In this document: piece by piece, positions 25,703 through 38,400 of the stretch
Layout: each line of letters starts with the position of its first letter
Position numbering within the stretch: position 1 is the first letter of the stretch
Assembly (NCBI RefSeq): GCF_013373865.1
Contig: NC_050477.1
Span: 8,101,722-8,165,721 of the forward strand
Direction: 5' to 3'
Source: Monomorium pharaonis
Lineage: Eukaryota > Arthropoda > Insecta > Hymenoptera > Formicidae
DNA: 64,000 bases
Translations under genes and position numbers: made by a program
The notes under the pieces: generated by a model
Told to the model about the DNA's origin: nothing
What the model saw: only the letters and a program-made list of their open reading frames with translations
The model's database searches: none

Positions 25703-27416
25703 CCACGAGTCATCGCGTCGTTATTAATCAAAGGCCACGAGCAATAACGACCGTGCGCTATCGCCGGACCATTTAAACGCTCGTCCACGACAGTGGTCTC
25801 CGGACGAGAGTTATGCTCGCCGGTACTCGTCGCCGCGATACTCGCGCTCGTTAAACTCGTACACTGACGCCGATGAGCAAAATCGTTTACTTTGATAAAG
25901 TATTACTCTTGGGGCGCGCGCGAGAGCTGATTCTTGCATTTCTCTTATTTATTCGGAACATCCTGTTAAGGTAAAACCGAATACTTTTTCAGATGAGGAT
26001 AAATTAATACAAGATGTTGTATATTAAATATTTTCAGAGATAATATTTTAATATTTTTAGAAAAAAATTGTATAACAGTAAATGAAATTTTATATACGCC
26101 TGAGTGGCGCAGGAAATAACATAGTTACATATTAGGATACGAAATTTTCAACGGTAAATCTGAGGTTAACGCACTCGGTCAACGAAAAGTTCTCATCATA
26201 TTATTTGACATTGTACGAATACAAAGTATTTTAGCAAAAAAATATCGTGGCGGCTGCCTTCATCCACGTCCCTGCGGCGAGCAAATGTTACGCGATACCC
26301 CCATCGCGTAACTATTTCAGGGCACCGCAGACAGATTTTCATTTACGGATTGCAGGATTTATATGGGGATTTAAAACCGATGCGGTATCAGGCTAGTGCA
26401 CACGCATCACGCGCTCGAATCATTCGCGGTGTTCATTTCGATTTGCCTCTAATTGAACGCTGTTCAATATTGGCAAGTTAAATAATTGTCTTTGGAAAAC
26501 TAAACCGACACGCCTGTTAATCAGCTTCGCTCGGTATGATTGAGCGCTTCCCGGACATGTATATGAGGCGATTTTACATCGCGCGAGTAAAGTATTTCGA
26601 GTGCAAACTAGTTTTTCAAAAATCCGGGATAATTCTAATTTCCTGTCAATTTTAGAGAGACGGAGAGGTTTCACAAAAAGGCATTTTTAAAGTTTTTTTT
26701 GTGAAATTTAATACGCAATGAATGTAAAATTACGATTATCAGCGCGAATACTACTTTATAAAATGAAAGACAATTTTCGCGCGTAAGCGTTTACTAATCT
26801 CAATTATTCTAACATTGACAACAATGTGTTCTTACTTTTTATCCTTTCATCTATACTTTTATTTAATTCCATTAGGGTATATAAAAGTAGCATTTATACG
26901 CGATACAACTCGAAGATTGATCGAAATAAGCCTTAACGTCATCAAAGCCGCGACGTGTATGCGAGAGAGTGCGGGAACGCTTCGGCGAAGTAATACGCGC
27001 CAGCTCCACGCGACCCGGCCGCTTAATCGAACTACTCGAAGAGCCACCTCGTAAGTGCTCCAAGACGAGGAAGTCCAACGTGCAACAAGCGCCACGCCCG
27101 CGTTCAGTCAGAAGAGAAGAGAAGAAACGGAGAGAAGAGAAGAAAAGGAGAGAAAAAGGAGAGAGAGAGAGAGAGAGAAAGAGAGCTGGCATTATAATCC
27201 TATTACAGATTTACTTCTTTTGTAACGCATTTAAATCCACCACCCGTATCCACCCCCCTTGTCCCCCGGTGCCACCACCACATCGCTTGCGTGTGCACCT
27301 TTCGCGCAGTTGCAGAAGGCTTCTTCCTGCCTTTGCTCGGTCCTCTTCGTCGTTCGCTTCTTCTTCCGCTCGTCTCTCTTTTTCTCTTCCTTCTTTCTAT
27401 TTCGCTTTTTCCTTCT

Positions 27417-27417
<1 letters not shown>

Positions 27418-27475
<58 letters not shown>
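27418..27475. repeat. CT microsatellite
   Basis: About 29 CT units inside a pyrimidine-rich tract (27300-27520). A GA run lies upstream at about 27160-27177. Confidence 0.95.
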
Positions 27476-27481
<6 letters not shown>

Positions 27482-27781
27482 CTCCCTCGTTCTTTCCGTC
27501 CTCTTCCTCCTCCTCCGTTTCTTCTCCGCACCGGCACTACGGCCAACAGCCTGGCCTGACGGCTGCGCGTAAAATTGGCCGGAACGCATTTTTCCATTAG
27601 GCCGGTACCCGAGCCACGTTACAAATTATAGGTGTACTCCTTATTGGAGAGCCCGATGAAACGAGGGAACCGATGCGCACTCGACGTTTTCCTCCCTCCG
27701 TTATGATGAGCCAGGCGACTCCGAATGGGCGCACGACGGACGAACGAATCGGTGATCAGTGATCGGTGGTCACCACTTGCG

Positions 27782-27830
27782 GTGTGTGTGTGTGTGGGGG
27801 GGGGTGTATGTGTGTGTGTGTGCGCGTGTG
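27782..27830. repeat. TG microsatellite, interrupted
   Basis: TG runs interrupted by a G tract, ending in cgcgtgtg. Confidence 0.9.
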
Positions 27831-30800
27831 TAGGCCACAAATAACGTGCGTGATTTTGTAAACGCTTAACTGTTATTGTGCCGGGGATCAAAGCCGGCCT
27901 GATTTACTTAGAAAGTGAAGGGAATTTAATAAAAAATTAAAATCTTTTAAATTAAATAATTCCTTAAACGAATTAAATATACAACATTTTTGCTCTCTAG
28001 AAATATAGATACAAGTGTATTTGGGGGGGGGGGGAGGATATTTGTCGTTTCTTCTGAATTAGAAACTTTGAGGTTAATTTTTTATAGGCATAAAAGTCGA
28101 ACGTTGTCTTTCCCTCACAATTTCTTAAACATTAAGTGTCTTTTGCTTTGGGCAAAGGAAAGGGGAGTCAAACTAACTGTTTAATAAATGCGGGGAACAT
28201 GGAAAAGCGGTAAATGCGATTTTAATGCCAAGTCACGCGGTGTTGCCCACCCGTGTTTTCCGCGGGTGTGTCCCTAACGATCTCGTCGAATGCCTCGCGG
28301 CTAACTTCGTCATTTCGCGTCGCATTAACCCTGGAGTACCACGTTAGAATTTACGATTGAACTCATATATTTTCTGAGCGGCATAAATTTTCCAAACGCG
28401 TAACGAAAACCGTAAGAGAAACTCCACTTTTTGTGCACTGCTGTGTATTACAGTACATATTTTAGCTTTAATTTATTTGTTAGGAAAAACAACAGAGACA
28501 ATGGATTTACTTTTAGAGCAATATTCGGAAAAATAATAATTGTAATAAAAACACTCAAGTTACGCTGTGATAAAAATGACTTTAAATGTTTTGTTTTAAT
28601 TTCTTAAAACTGATTACATAGATTTTCATATACGTAGGAATCAAACTACGGTTTCCATCGCTCGCATTAACGGTGGATTTTTCTTCCCCAAGTTTCTCTT
28701 TAATCTCGAACGACCGGCCTCTTCGCTCTTTCTTCTCGCGGTAAGAAGGGAGACATGGAGCTATCCTGCACCCCATTCAAGGCTAAAAGGATTCGGCAAT
28801 AAACAACGGTGAGTCTCAAAATTAGGCGTGGGTCGCAATCTACATTGAAACCCCCGCGGTGGTAAACTCATCGGTCTCACCCTTACCAAAAGTCACTACG
28901 GGGTAAGTAGCCAATGGATTAGCGATGTTATAAAGCGGGAGGAAAAATGAGAATGACGAAGGTCGTTTCTTTTCGTTTCTTCTCAGCTATTGCGAAATGT
29001 CCTTTTAATTTTGATAATTTATTATCGTAAATATCATTATCGTGACATTTACTGCGTTTTTCCGAAGAAATTAAGTTCTAGGTACTTTTTGAACGAGAGA
29101 AAGAAGCTTAATAAGAAAAAAAGATTTAAAATTTATTTATTTATTTATTTATGTATTCTGTAATTTTGAAGAAAATAAAAGTTCTATAAATATATATTTA
29201 TAATCCAATATTATTTATAAACCAATTTTCGTATTTTCTTTTTAATCAGTAATGTACATAAATATATAAAATAATTTATGTGTGAAAGATTTTAAATCTT
29301 TTGTCAACAACAAAAATACTGAGATACAGAAAGATTAAGTACCTCTGTTTTTATCGTGAAAGGAGAGCTCAGCTTTTGGATCGTTGAAGATCGGAGATGG
29401 TGATGCAAGAAGCGCAGGTTATCGCGGGCAGGCATATCTAATTATTCATGGCGTTTAAGTCAACATTTACCGTGATTTACAACAAAATTGTAGCAGCGAC
29501 CTTCGGTGCAAAGGGGAGAGTTCGCGGAGAGAGAGAGAGAGATGGAGCGGAGAACCTTTGAACGAGAGCGGTTAAAAACTCCAAAGGATTCGGTCATTTA
29601 TCACGGCAGCCTGCCCGCGGGAATGGAAAGGGATACAATCCGCCGGACAGACTAATCGCGGACTAACTATCCACATATTATCCACAATAATTCCACGTTA
29701 CCGGGAGGAAGGGTAACCCCCCTCTCTCACAACAACCCCCGATCGTTCTTGCATATCGGGACTGACCGACGACGATGGAACGCTTTGTCACGTTTCGCTT
29801 CTTGATTCGATCAATTTTTGTCACGCCCGGAGACGTGTCCCGACCTTACCGTATAAAAGATAATAATAAAATGGTAATAAAATGGAAAAGATTGCTTACT
29901 ATCAGATAACCAGCGTGCGTGCGTAATTATTCCGGCACGGAATATCTTTAAAGATCATCTTTAAACCTAAAACTCGCGGAAATATGGGCAAAAAAATAAA
30001 TTCTTCAGAAAAGGTCTATGCATCTACATCGTACAAAGCACTATATATATCTAAACTAGAGACTTTTTTAGATTATCATAAATAAAAGAAGTTGCATCTA
30101 CCAATGAGAAGATTGATTGGCACATTTCAATTATACTTTTCGTTGATTCTAGCGACCGATTTTTATTCTATTAAGAGTTAAACTTTTGTGATTTCTTTCT
30201 TTTGCAATAAATTTGTTACTCGAAAATTAGCTCGAGAAATGCTAGTTGCCGACGAGCGCCGAAACTCGCGCGGATAGTATTTTTGTGCTCGCGGTACGCG
30301 CTCGCGCGGCCGCTCGCGTAAATATACCGGACGGTCGGCCACAATTTTGAGGTTTGTCGCGCGTAAATAAAGTGAGCTCGACCGTGGAAATTAATTAGTG
30401 TACCAAAGGGCAAAATATACGGAAAATTGGGAACGCTCACTTTGCAATTTAATTGGGTATTCATTTAACCATGCCTACGCCACGTATAAGATTTGCATAA
30501 TAGCGGCCGGCACTAATTAGCACGCTGGCGAGCAGATGTAAAGCAATTTATTAAATAACTATGTAATTCGCGGCACGAATTGTGGAATTATAAGTTTTTG
30601 TTTTCTCCCCCCCCCCCCTTTTCTCCCTCTCTCATGGTTTTGCATCGCGTAATTTATTCACGCAAGTACGAACATTTAACAATTATCCCGAATTTTCGCC
30701 TGTAAATTTGAGATTAGCGGAATTGTAACGAGAAAGTAATCAGAACGCGGCTTTTTTTAGATTTACAAATTCCGAAACGGAAACAATTCATTAATAATAG

Positions 30801-31456
30801 AATGAAAAATGCGACTCACTTTGGCAGAAAAAAATCGCAACGTCCATTTTATATTTTAAAACGTAATTTATTTCGCTGCAAATAATAACGAATAGGCTAT
30901 TGCGAATTACAGTGGAGATAATAATTTAATATTATTAAAATTTATTTTTTGTCGATAATTCGCGATTCTCGAAACCGCGATAAAAGGCCATCATGTCCAT
31001 TTACGAGCCCGTGGTTACGCCGGACGACAATTGGGACATATGGAGGGTCATTGAGGGAGTACGTGTTAGGGCACACATAAAACGCCTTCAAATTATAGAG
31101 TAGGCCAAGGACCATCCATCACAACTGGGGCCATGGGACTTACGGTCCCAGTGCGCCGCCCCAACGTTTAGGTCGTTAGCAATTTCCTGCACGGGACTGT
31201 TTCCAAGCCCAAATTCCATATGGCCCGATAATGCCCGATAATACCGCTGATCAGAAGGCCGACGCGACGATCTCTTCAACAATGTGACGACGAAGAAACC
31301 TCGATGGTTCGAAAATGATGTCGGGTTTTCAACGACCTATTAAGCTGTACCTGATTTCTTTTCTCTTTCGTGATCTTTAATAATATCGCAAAAGTTAATG
31401 ACAATAAGAAGGTTTTTTTTAAAAATATTAATACTATTGGAATATAATTTTTAAAT

Positions 31457-31495
31457 ACACATACACCTACACACACACCTACACACACACACACA

Positions 31496-31531
<36 letters not shown>
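31457..31531. repeat. compound AC/TC microsatellite
   Basis: An AC-rich run passes directly into a TC run. Confidence 0.93.
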
Positions 31532-31537
<6 letters not shown>

Positions 31538-33758
31538 GATATTTGAATGTGATCTTAATATAAACAATTATAATTAAAGTAAATAAATTATTAATAAATT
31601 CGTTATAACTACAATAAAAAAACTAGTCTAAAATGTATAATTTAATTTTTTTTATTTATTGTCAGATTGTTGTTCATTGTTTCATAAATTTATTCAGTGC
31701 AAAATATTAAATGCAATCTCTTTATCGACCAGAATATGATATACATATTGTTGTTCTTCAGTGCCTTGCATCAGATGGCAATAGCGTACAGACCGTATTC
31801 CAAACATTTAACTCTCATGGTAACGTACACTTGGTATCGAGTTCGTTTACGACATGCTGTTAAAGACACACAGCTGTGGGTAAGTCTTCATGATCAGCAG
31901 GTAGTGACGGTAGAGGTGTAACCGATTATAGATGACCAAAAAATTGCGTAAAACTAATTTGCTTTTTCTAAAAATGTTATTAAACACGTGAATTTAAAAA
32001 AACAAGCATTTTTAATAAAGACATTTAAATATTTGAATATTTTTTTACACGTACTTTTTTTAAATTTAAAATACAAAGCTATCTTTGAATGTGTTGATAA
32101 TAATTATTGTTCAAAGAATTACGACTTTCTTGTTAAATTCTATCAATCTTTTCACTATTATTACATTATTTTATTAAAATTATGTTTCAAAAAATTAAGA
32201 TATTTCTAACATTGAAAATCGAGATGTCATAATTCTGTTTTATATATATATATTTTTTTTTAAGTATTCTGCACTGAAAAAAAGAACTTTCTGAGTTGAG
32301 TGAATTTGATTACATCAACTACAATCGCATTAAATTAAATAAAAATCTGTTCAACCATCTGATGTTAGAATTCCAACTAAAAAATATATTTAATAGTAAA
32401 AGGTTAAAACAATGAGAATGTAGTTATATAGACATTATAAATATTTTTTCTATGATAAAGATTGATCTAATTGCGTTGAATTGACCGATTACTATTCCAG
32501 AATTAAAATAATTATACTCATATTATGAGTAATTTTGATTAATCGATTAATTCAACGCAATCTTTGTCTAATATAACTGCATTTTTAGTTTATTTGACAC
32601 AACAAGGTGTTACAAGAATATAAAAATTATGTTGCAAAAATCAAAGCAGCTAGTTCGTCATATACAACTTTGGAATTACGTTTAACTCGATTTCAGTTGC
32701 TAATATTTATCTTTTTTTATGATGTGGACGTATTAAATAAAAAAAATATTTATTACTTTTTTTCTTTTAACAAATTATTTAATAATTTAACAGAATGGGA
32801 CAGAGATAAAAAAAAACAAATTTTAAAATAAATTTGAAATAAAATACATCAATTGATTCAATAAAAACTAAATTATTTTGGAACTTTATTCTTAGAAATA
32901 TAAAATAAGTGTTTCTTATTTTCTTATGTGTATATTATTAAATAATTCTCTAATTAATTATTTTAGATATACAATAATTATTAATATTAAACTTAATTAT
33001 TACGTCAGATTATAGATGTAAAAAAACACATAGTAAAATATTGTAACCAATATTAAAACTTTGCGAATTTTTAATTTATATCTGATTATTTGCTTCTTGA
33101 AGATTTGGAGATTTGTATTTTAAAAACTTTAATTGTTCAAAAAATGTAAATTTTACAGAAGTACAAATAGTAATAATTGCTTATACAATCAAAATATCTA
33201 AATATTAGACATGCTTGATCAATAAGCCAATGGTGTATAAGCCAATACATTTAGTTAATCATTACTTTTTTTAACATTGCTTTACATTCATGTAACTTTT
33301 TAAAGAAGAAATAAAATTAAATTTGATAATCGAAACAATTGTAGCTACTTAATATATGTATGCTAAAATCAATACATTATATATATATATGCATATACAT
33401 ATACGTGACGTTATTAGTTGTGTGATTCTGAATGCTTTAATTTAATGATGAAATTGGCAACAATGGAATAATTAATAATTAATTGACAATCTAGGTTTAA
33501 TAACTTTTTATCTTATACATTTAATAATGCTGTATTTGTTTATATAGAATTTAGCAATTTATATTGACAATCCATCATCTTAGGATAGTTTGCAATAACA
33601 TTTTACAATCGCTGTCAAATACTTATTAGAATTAAAAATCTATTTGTAAAGTAAACCCTGCAATATTCCGAGTATTTCAAGAATCTTTTCTTTCTAAAAA
33701 TATATTTCATTTTAAAAAATATTTAATAGGGACTTAATACACAGCAATCAAATAAAAT

Positions 33759-33764
33759 TTTATT
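33759..33764 (-). terminator. candidate poly(A) signal of the secreted-protein gene
   Basis: AATAAA on the minus strand, about 220 nt beyond the stop codon of the 519-residue ORF. It is the nearest canonical hexamer I found, but it sits in AT-rich DNA where such hexamers are frequent. Confidence 0.35.
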
Positions 33765-33986
33765 GATTTTTTAATATTTTTTAAATGCAACTATTGTTTT
33801 TCCTATTATTATATGTTTTAATATTATCATGTATTTATCTTTACGTATTTAATTGACGTCTGAATATTATTTTAACATCGCATATTCCAAAACTGCTCTT
33901 CCTAAATTATGATTGTGATAATATTGCAGCATGCAATTTCTCAGGAAATAAATCTAAAATTATAAACGGACGTAATCTTCAATGTG

Positions 33987-35546
33987 TTAATTGTCGCTTT
34001 GGAGCTCGCTGGATCCTGTCGCGTCCGGCGCTTTCTGCAGCTGCGCACTCTGGAATCTCTCGTAACCGATGCTCGATTCGCCGAAGATCTTTCGGCCGGG
34101 GATTCTCTCGTCTTCCTTGATGCTAACCTCCGTACCGATCTGCACCGGCCAGGGCAGCTTGCCCGCCTCGTCATCTCTAATTGCTACGAGGTTGCTCACT
34201 TTCCGCTCGCTGTTCATGCCTCCGAATCTGTCGTTCCTCAAATCCTCCTTGGTTGATACTCTGACTCGTCGTAAATCGTCTTCGGGATATCCGGAATATG
34301 GACGATCGTAATAGCTCGATCTCTTCGTATAAGGATCGTAACCACCATACGATAACCTGTATCGATACTTGCCGGGATCAACGTTGCCGGGCACGCGTTT
34401 GTGGGTGTCGGGTCGCGTGAGAACCGGCGTTCTGGCCGCACTCGTGTCATACCGCGGATAATTTCTCAGATCCACTGGCTTTCTCACGACTTCCGGTAGA
34501 GTTGCGTAGTAAATGATCCGTCTAGGCTTTGGCGTAGGTCGGTTTCTGCCGTAGAGATCGAAGTCATCATCCCTGTAACGATCGTAACGATCGTAGTAAT
34601 ACTGATCGCTCGACGGCCGCATGTAATAATCTCTTTCCATCCTGTAGCGTTCGGGATATTGGTAGCTGTATCCACGGCGATACGACGGATACTCGTAATC
34701 TCTCTCGCGTAACGCGTTCCTGTACCAAGAGGACATTCGATCATAGTCGTCATAGTTCTTAGTGATTGGCAGATCCCTAGACTCTCGATATTCCGGATAG
34801 CGTCGATGTTGCTGACCCGTCACGAAGTCCGCCCGGGGTGCCTGATGCCTGCGGTAGATGCTGGACAGAGCCGCGGCCTCTTCCTCCTCTTGTTGTTGCT
34901 GGATCACCTGGTCCAAAGGGATACGATGACGAAATTCAACAGAAATTGGTTGTGCTGCGGTCGACCGCATTTCGGGAGAATTCTGACGAGCCTCGCGTAC
35001 ATTTTTTGTTGTCGAGATCTTCTCCATACTCGTTTCATTCTCCGCTTGCCTACGAATACGTTGTACGATTCCTCTCGTAGCCTGTTCGTTGTTGTCATTG
35101 TTTTCCTTGTCTGCGTGTAGGATTTTCATCATAAGCGTCTTTCGAAAAATTCTTTGGATAGGTATATCAACGTTTTTGACGACGTCATCCGCAGTCTCTT
35201 CATCGCCATACGGTAAGTCCTCCAAGAGTTTCTGGAAATGTTGGAGGTTCTTATTCTCGCGAAGGGCTTCCTCTGTTTCTGCTGGAAGAGCGTTTGGTTC
35301 CACGAAACCCGGTGTAGTAAGCTCCGGACGTTTCTGAACATTTCGTGATTCTTCGAACGGAGCCAGACGGCCTACTCCGCTTACGGTGCGAATCTCGAAT
35401 GCCGAGGAGTCCAATCGTGGTCGAAATGGACGATCAGTGTAGACTGATTTTACATATGGTGTAACTTGCCAAGCCTCACCGACACCAGCCGCGTTGACTC
35501 CAGCCAGCAGGAAGATCAACGGAAACATTGGCGGTAGATACGGCAT
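33987..35546 (-). CDS. secreted Tyr/Arg-rich protein, 519 residues, function unknown
   Basis: This is by far the longest open frame outside repeats, uninterrupted for 520 codons. Residues 1 to about 20 form a signal peptide (hydrophobic core MFPLIFLLAGVNAA), so the product should enter the secretory pathway. Residues 21-200 are mixed and acidic, with a basic site RIRRQ at 163-167 that could be cut by furin-like proteases. A QQQQEEEEAAA stretch lies at about 217-227. Residues 228-425 are very rich in Tyr and Arg with Asp, Pro and Ser (many RYR, DRY, YYY runs). The C-terminus has a less repetitive segment, LPWPVQIGTEVSIKEDERI, at about 464-482. There are no cysteines, so no disulfide fold is expected. 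The composition suits an extracellular or cuticle/matrix protein, but I recognise no family. The base just 5' of the ATG follows an AG preceded by tttttagact, so the first coding exon may be spliced to a distant 5' UTR exon. Confidence 0.8.
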   Translation of the reverse strand: MPYLPPMFPLIFLLAGVNAAGVGEAWQVTPYVKSVYTDRPFRPRLDSSAFEIRTVSGVGRLAPFEESRNVQKRPELTTPGFVEPNALPAETEEALRENKNLQHFQKLLEDLPYGDEETADDVVKNVDIPIQRIFRKTLMMKILHADKENNDNNEQATRGIVQRIRRQAENETSMEKISTTKNVREARQNSPEMRSTAAQPISVEFRHRIPLDQVIQQQQEEEEAAALSSIYRRHQAPRADFVTGQQHRRYPEYRESRDLPITKNYDDYDRMSSWYRNALRERDYEYPSYRRGYSYQYPERYRMERDYYMRPSSDQYYYDRYDRYRDDDFDLYGRNRPTPKPRRIIYYATLPEVVRKPVDLRNYPRYDTSAARTPVLTRPDTHKRVPGNVDPGKYRYRLSYGGYDPYTKRSSYYDRPYSGYPEDDLRRVRVSTKEDLRNDRFGGMNSERKVSNLVAIRDDEAGKLPWPVQIGTEVSIKEDERIPGRKIFGESSIGYERFQSAQLQKAPDATGSSELQSDN

Positions 35547-36013
35547 TCTAGTCTAAAAATTTAGACATTTTTAATACAACGTGTGTGTGTGTATGTTTTA
35601 TGCGTGCATGAAAATATTACGATACAAATTAAAATAAAAAATATATTTCTTCTATAACATTTTATTATGAACTGATTTAACGTATCTATGATAATATTTA
35701 TTGTTAGGAAAATTAATATTTAGTTATGCGTATATTTTGTTATGTTATAAGAACATAAAACGTACAATTTGTACAAAAGCAAAATGTACGACTTCAAAAT
35801 ATTAGATTTCATTAATGCGTTAGTGAATTTTGATTGTAGAATTTAATTGCATATTTAAAAATAGTCTAATAATATAATATTTTTATAGAACAAGCATTAA
35901 TTCTTTTTTATAATATCGTATAAATTTTAGAATGATAAAAATTATTATTATTTTACCAAAATACATTTTGTTTACTTTGTTATATTAATATTCTAAAACA
36001 TTTAAAATAATGA
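35547..36013. other. short upstream spacer of the secreted-protein gene
   Basis: AT-rich DNA between the start codon and the left target duplication of the satellite element, with a short TG run near 35581. No TATA box or initiator was convincing. Any promoter must be here, inside the element, or further right with an intron between. Confidence 0.4.
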
Positions 36014-36022
36014 ATATTACTG
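36014..36022 (+). repeat. left target-site duplication, 9 bp
   Basis: The sequence is atattactg. It matches atgttactg at 44741-44749 at 8 of 9 positions, exactly outside both inverted termini. A 9-bp duplication is the length made by MULE and Drosophila Foldback transposases. Confidence 0.7.
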
Positions 36023-36272
36023 ATGCAGCTGAAGCTAGCAGCCAAACGCCGAGTGGCTAGAGCCGAATGCGATGTAGGCGTTTCCAGGGGGCATCATTCA
36101 ATCAAACGTTAAAAATTCCCTGGTTATGAGATTTTTAACGAACTTTGAAAAATTTGCATACGGTTAATCATTATAATGCATAATCGATTATTTGCGACAA
36201 GATTTGTAATTTACCAATTGTTACAAATTTTTTAAACTAATTTTTATCGTTTTCCGCGCCTTACGCCTAAAC
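36023..36272 (+). repeat. left terminal inverted repeat
   Basis: It begins atgcagctgaagctagcagc. It aligns to the reverse complement of 44523-44740 through blocks such as tgaagctagcagc, caaacgccgag, ggttatgagatttttaac, actttgaaaaattt, tgtaatttaccaattgtta and aatttttatcgttttccg. It carries an insertion of several tens of bases (about 36075-36118) that the right copy lacks. Its inner end runs without a break into the first satellite monomer. Confidence 0.8.
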
Positions 36273-37787
36273 CCAAAGTACGATTTCCTCCAAATTTGGA
36301 TGGAAATATCTTTCCGTAACGCATAATCGACTGATCGATCATTTGCGAGAGGCCGTGCATTTTTCTAATTGTTATAAATAATTAAATAATTGATCTTTAT
36401 TGTTATGTGCGTCTCACGCCTAAACGCAGAATACGATTTCAACCAAATTTGACTGGAAATATCTTGTCGTAACGTACAATCGACTGATCGATCATTTGCG
36501 AGAGGACGTGCATTTTTCTAATTGTTATAAATAATTAAATAATTGATTTTTATAGTTATGTGCGCCTCACGCCTAAACGCAGAATACGATTTCAACCAAA
36601 TTTGACTTGAAATATCTTGTCGTAACGTACAATCGACTGATCGATCATTCGCGAGAGGACGTGCATATTTCTAATTGTTATAAATAATTAAGTAATTGAT
36701 TTTTATCGTTATGTGCGCCTCACGTCTAAACGCAGTGTACGATTTTCTTCAAATTTGACTAGAAATATCTTTCCGTAACGTACAATCGACTGATCGATCA
36801 TTCGCGAGAAGACGTGCATTTTTCTAATTGTTATAAATAATTAAATAATTGATTTTTATCGTTATGTGCGCCTCACGCCTAAACGCAATGTACGATTTCC
36901 TTCTAATTTGACTGGAAATATCTTGTCGTAACGTACAATCGACTGATCGATCATTCGCGAGAGGATGTGTTTTTTCTTAATAGTTATAAATAATTATATA
37001 ATTGATTTTTATCGTTTTGTGCGCCTCACGTCTAAACGCAGTGTACGATTTTCTTCAAATTTGACTGGAAATATCTTTCCATAACGTACAATCGACTGAT
37101 CGATCATTCGCGAGAGGACGTGCATTTTTCTAATTGTTATAAATAATTAAATAATTGATTTTTATCGTTATGTGCGCCTCACGCCTAAACGCAGAATACG
37201 ATTTCAACCAAATTTGACTTGAAATATCTTGTCGTAACGTACAATCGACTGATCGATCATTCGCGAGAGGACGTGCATTTTTCTAATTGTTATAAATAAT
37301 TAAATAATTGATTTTTATCGTTATGTGCGCCTCACGCCTAAACGCAGAATACGATTTCAACCAAATTTGACTGGAAATATCTTGTCGTAACGTACAATCG
37401 ACTGATCGATCATTTGCGAGAGGACGTGCATTTTTCTAATTGTTATAAATAATTAAATAATTGATTTTTATCGTTATGTGCGCTTCACGCCTAAACGCAG
37501 AATACGATTTCAACCAACTTTGACTGGAAATATCTTGTCGTAATGTACAATCGACTGATCGATCATTCGCGAGAGGACGTGCATTTTTCTAATTGTTATA
37601 AATAATTAAATAATTGATTTTTATCGTTATGTGCGCCTCACGCCTAAACGCAGAATACGATTTCAACCAAATTTGACTGGAAATATCTTGTCGTAACGTA
37701 CAATCGACTGATTGATCATTCGCGAGAGGACGTGCATTTTTCTAATTGTTATAAATAATTAAATAATTGATTTTTATCGTTATGTGC

Positions 37788-38400
37788 GCCTCAAGCCTAA
37801 ACGCAGAATACGATTTCAACCAAATTTGACTGGAAATATCTTATCGTAACGTACAATCGACTGATCGATCATTTGCGAGAGGACGTGCATTTTTCTAATT
37901 GTTATAAATAATTAAATAATTGATTTTTATCGTTATGTGCGCTTCACGCCTAAACGCAGAATACGATTTTAACCAACTTTGACTGGAAATATCTTGTCGT
38001 AATGTACAATCGACTGATCGATCATTTGCGAGAGGACGTGCATTTTTCTAATTGTTATAAATAATTAAATAATTGATTTTTATCGTTATGTGCGCCTCAC
38101 GCCTAAACGCAGAATACGATTTCAACCAAATTTGACTGGAAATATCTTATCGTAACGTACAATCGACTGATCGATCATTTGCGAGAGGACGTGCATTTTT
38201 CTAATTGTTATAAATAATTAAATAATTGATTTTTATCGTTATGTGCGCTTCACGCCTAAACGCAGAATACGATTTTAACCAACTTTGACTGGAAATATCT
38301 TGTCGTAATGTACAATCGACTGATCGATCATTTGCGAGAGGACGTGCATTTTTCTAATTGTTATAAATAATTAAATAATTGATTTTTATCGTTATGTGCG
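37788..38400 (+). repeat. dimeric higher-order block, 306-bp period
   Basis: Two adjacent monomer types alternate: one with atcttatcgtaacg and one with gcttcacgcc plus gattttaaccaactttg. The gcttcacgcc variant recurs at 37941 and 38247, 306 bp apart. A third copy at 37482 lies 459 bp (three monomers) before the first. Confidence 0.7.

Noticed and set aside
36640..36670. CENP-B-box-like match in the monomer (attcgcgagaggacgtg)
   Set aside because: The first half fits the TTCG-x4-A pattern, but the CGGG half does not, so it is not a credible CENP-B box.
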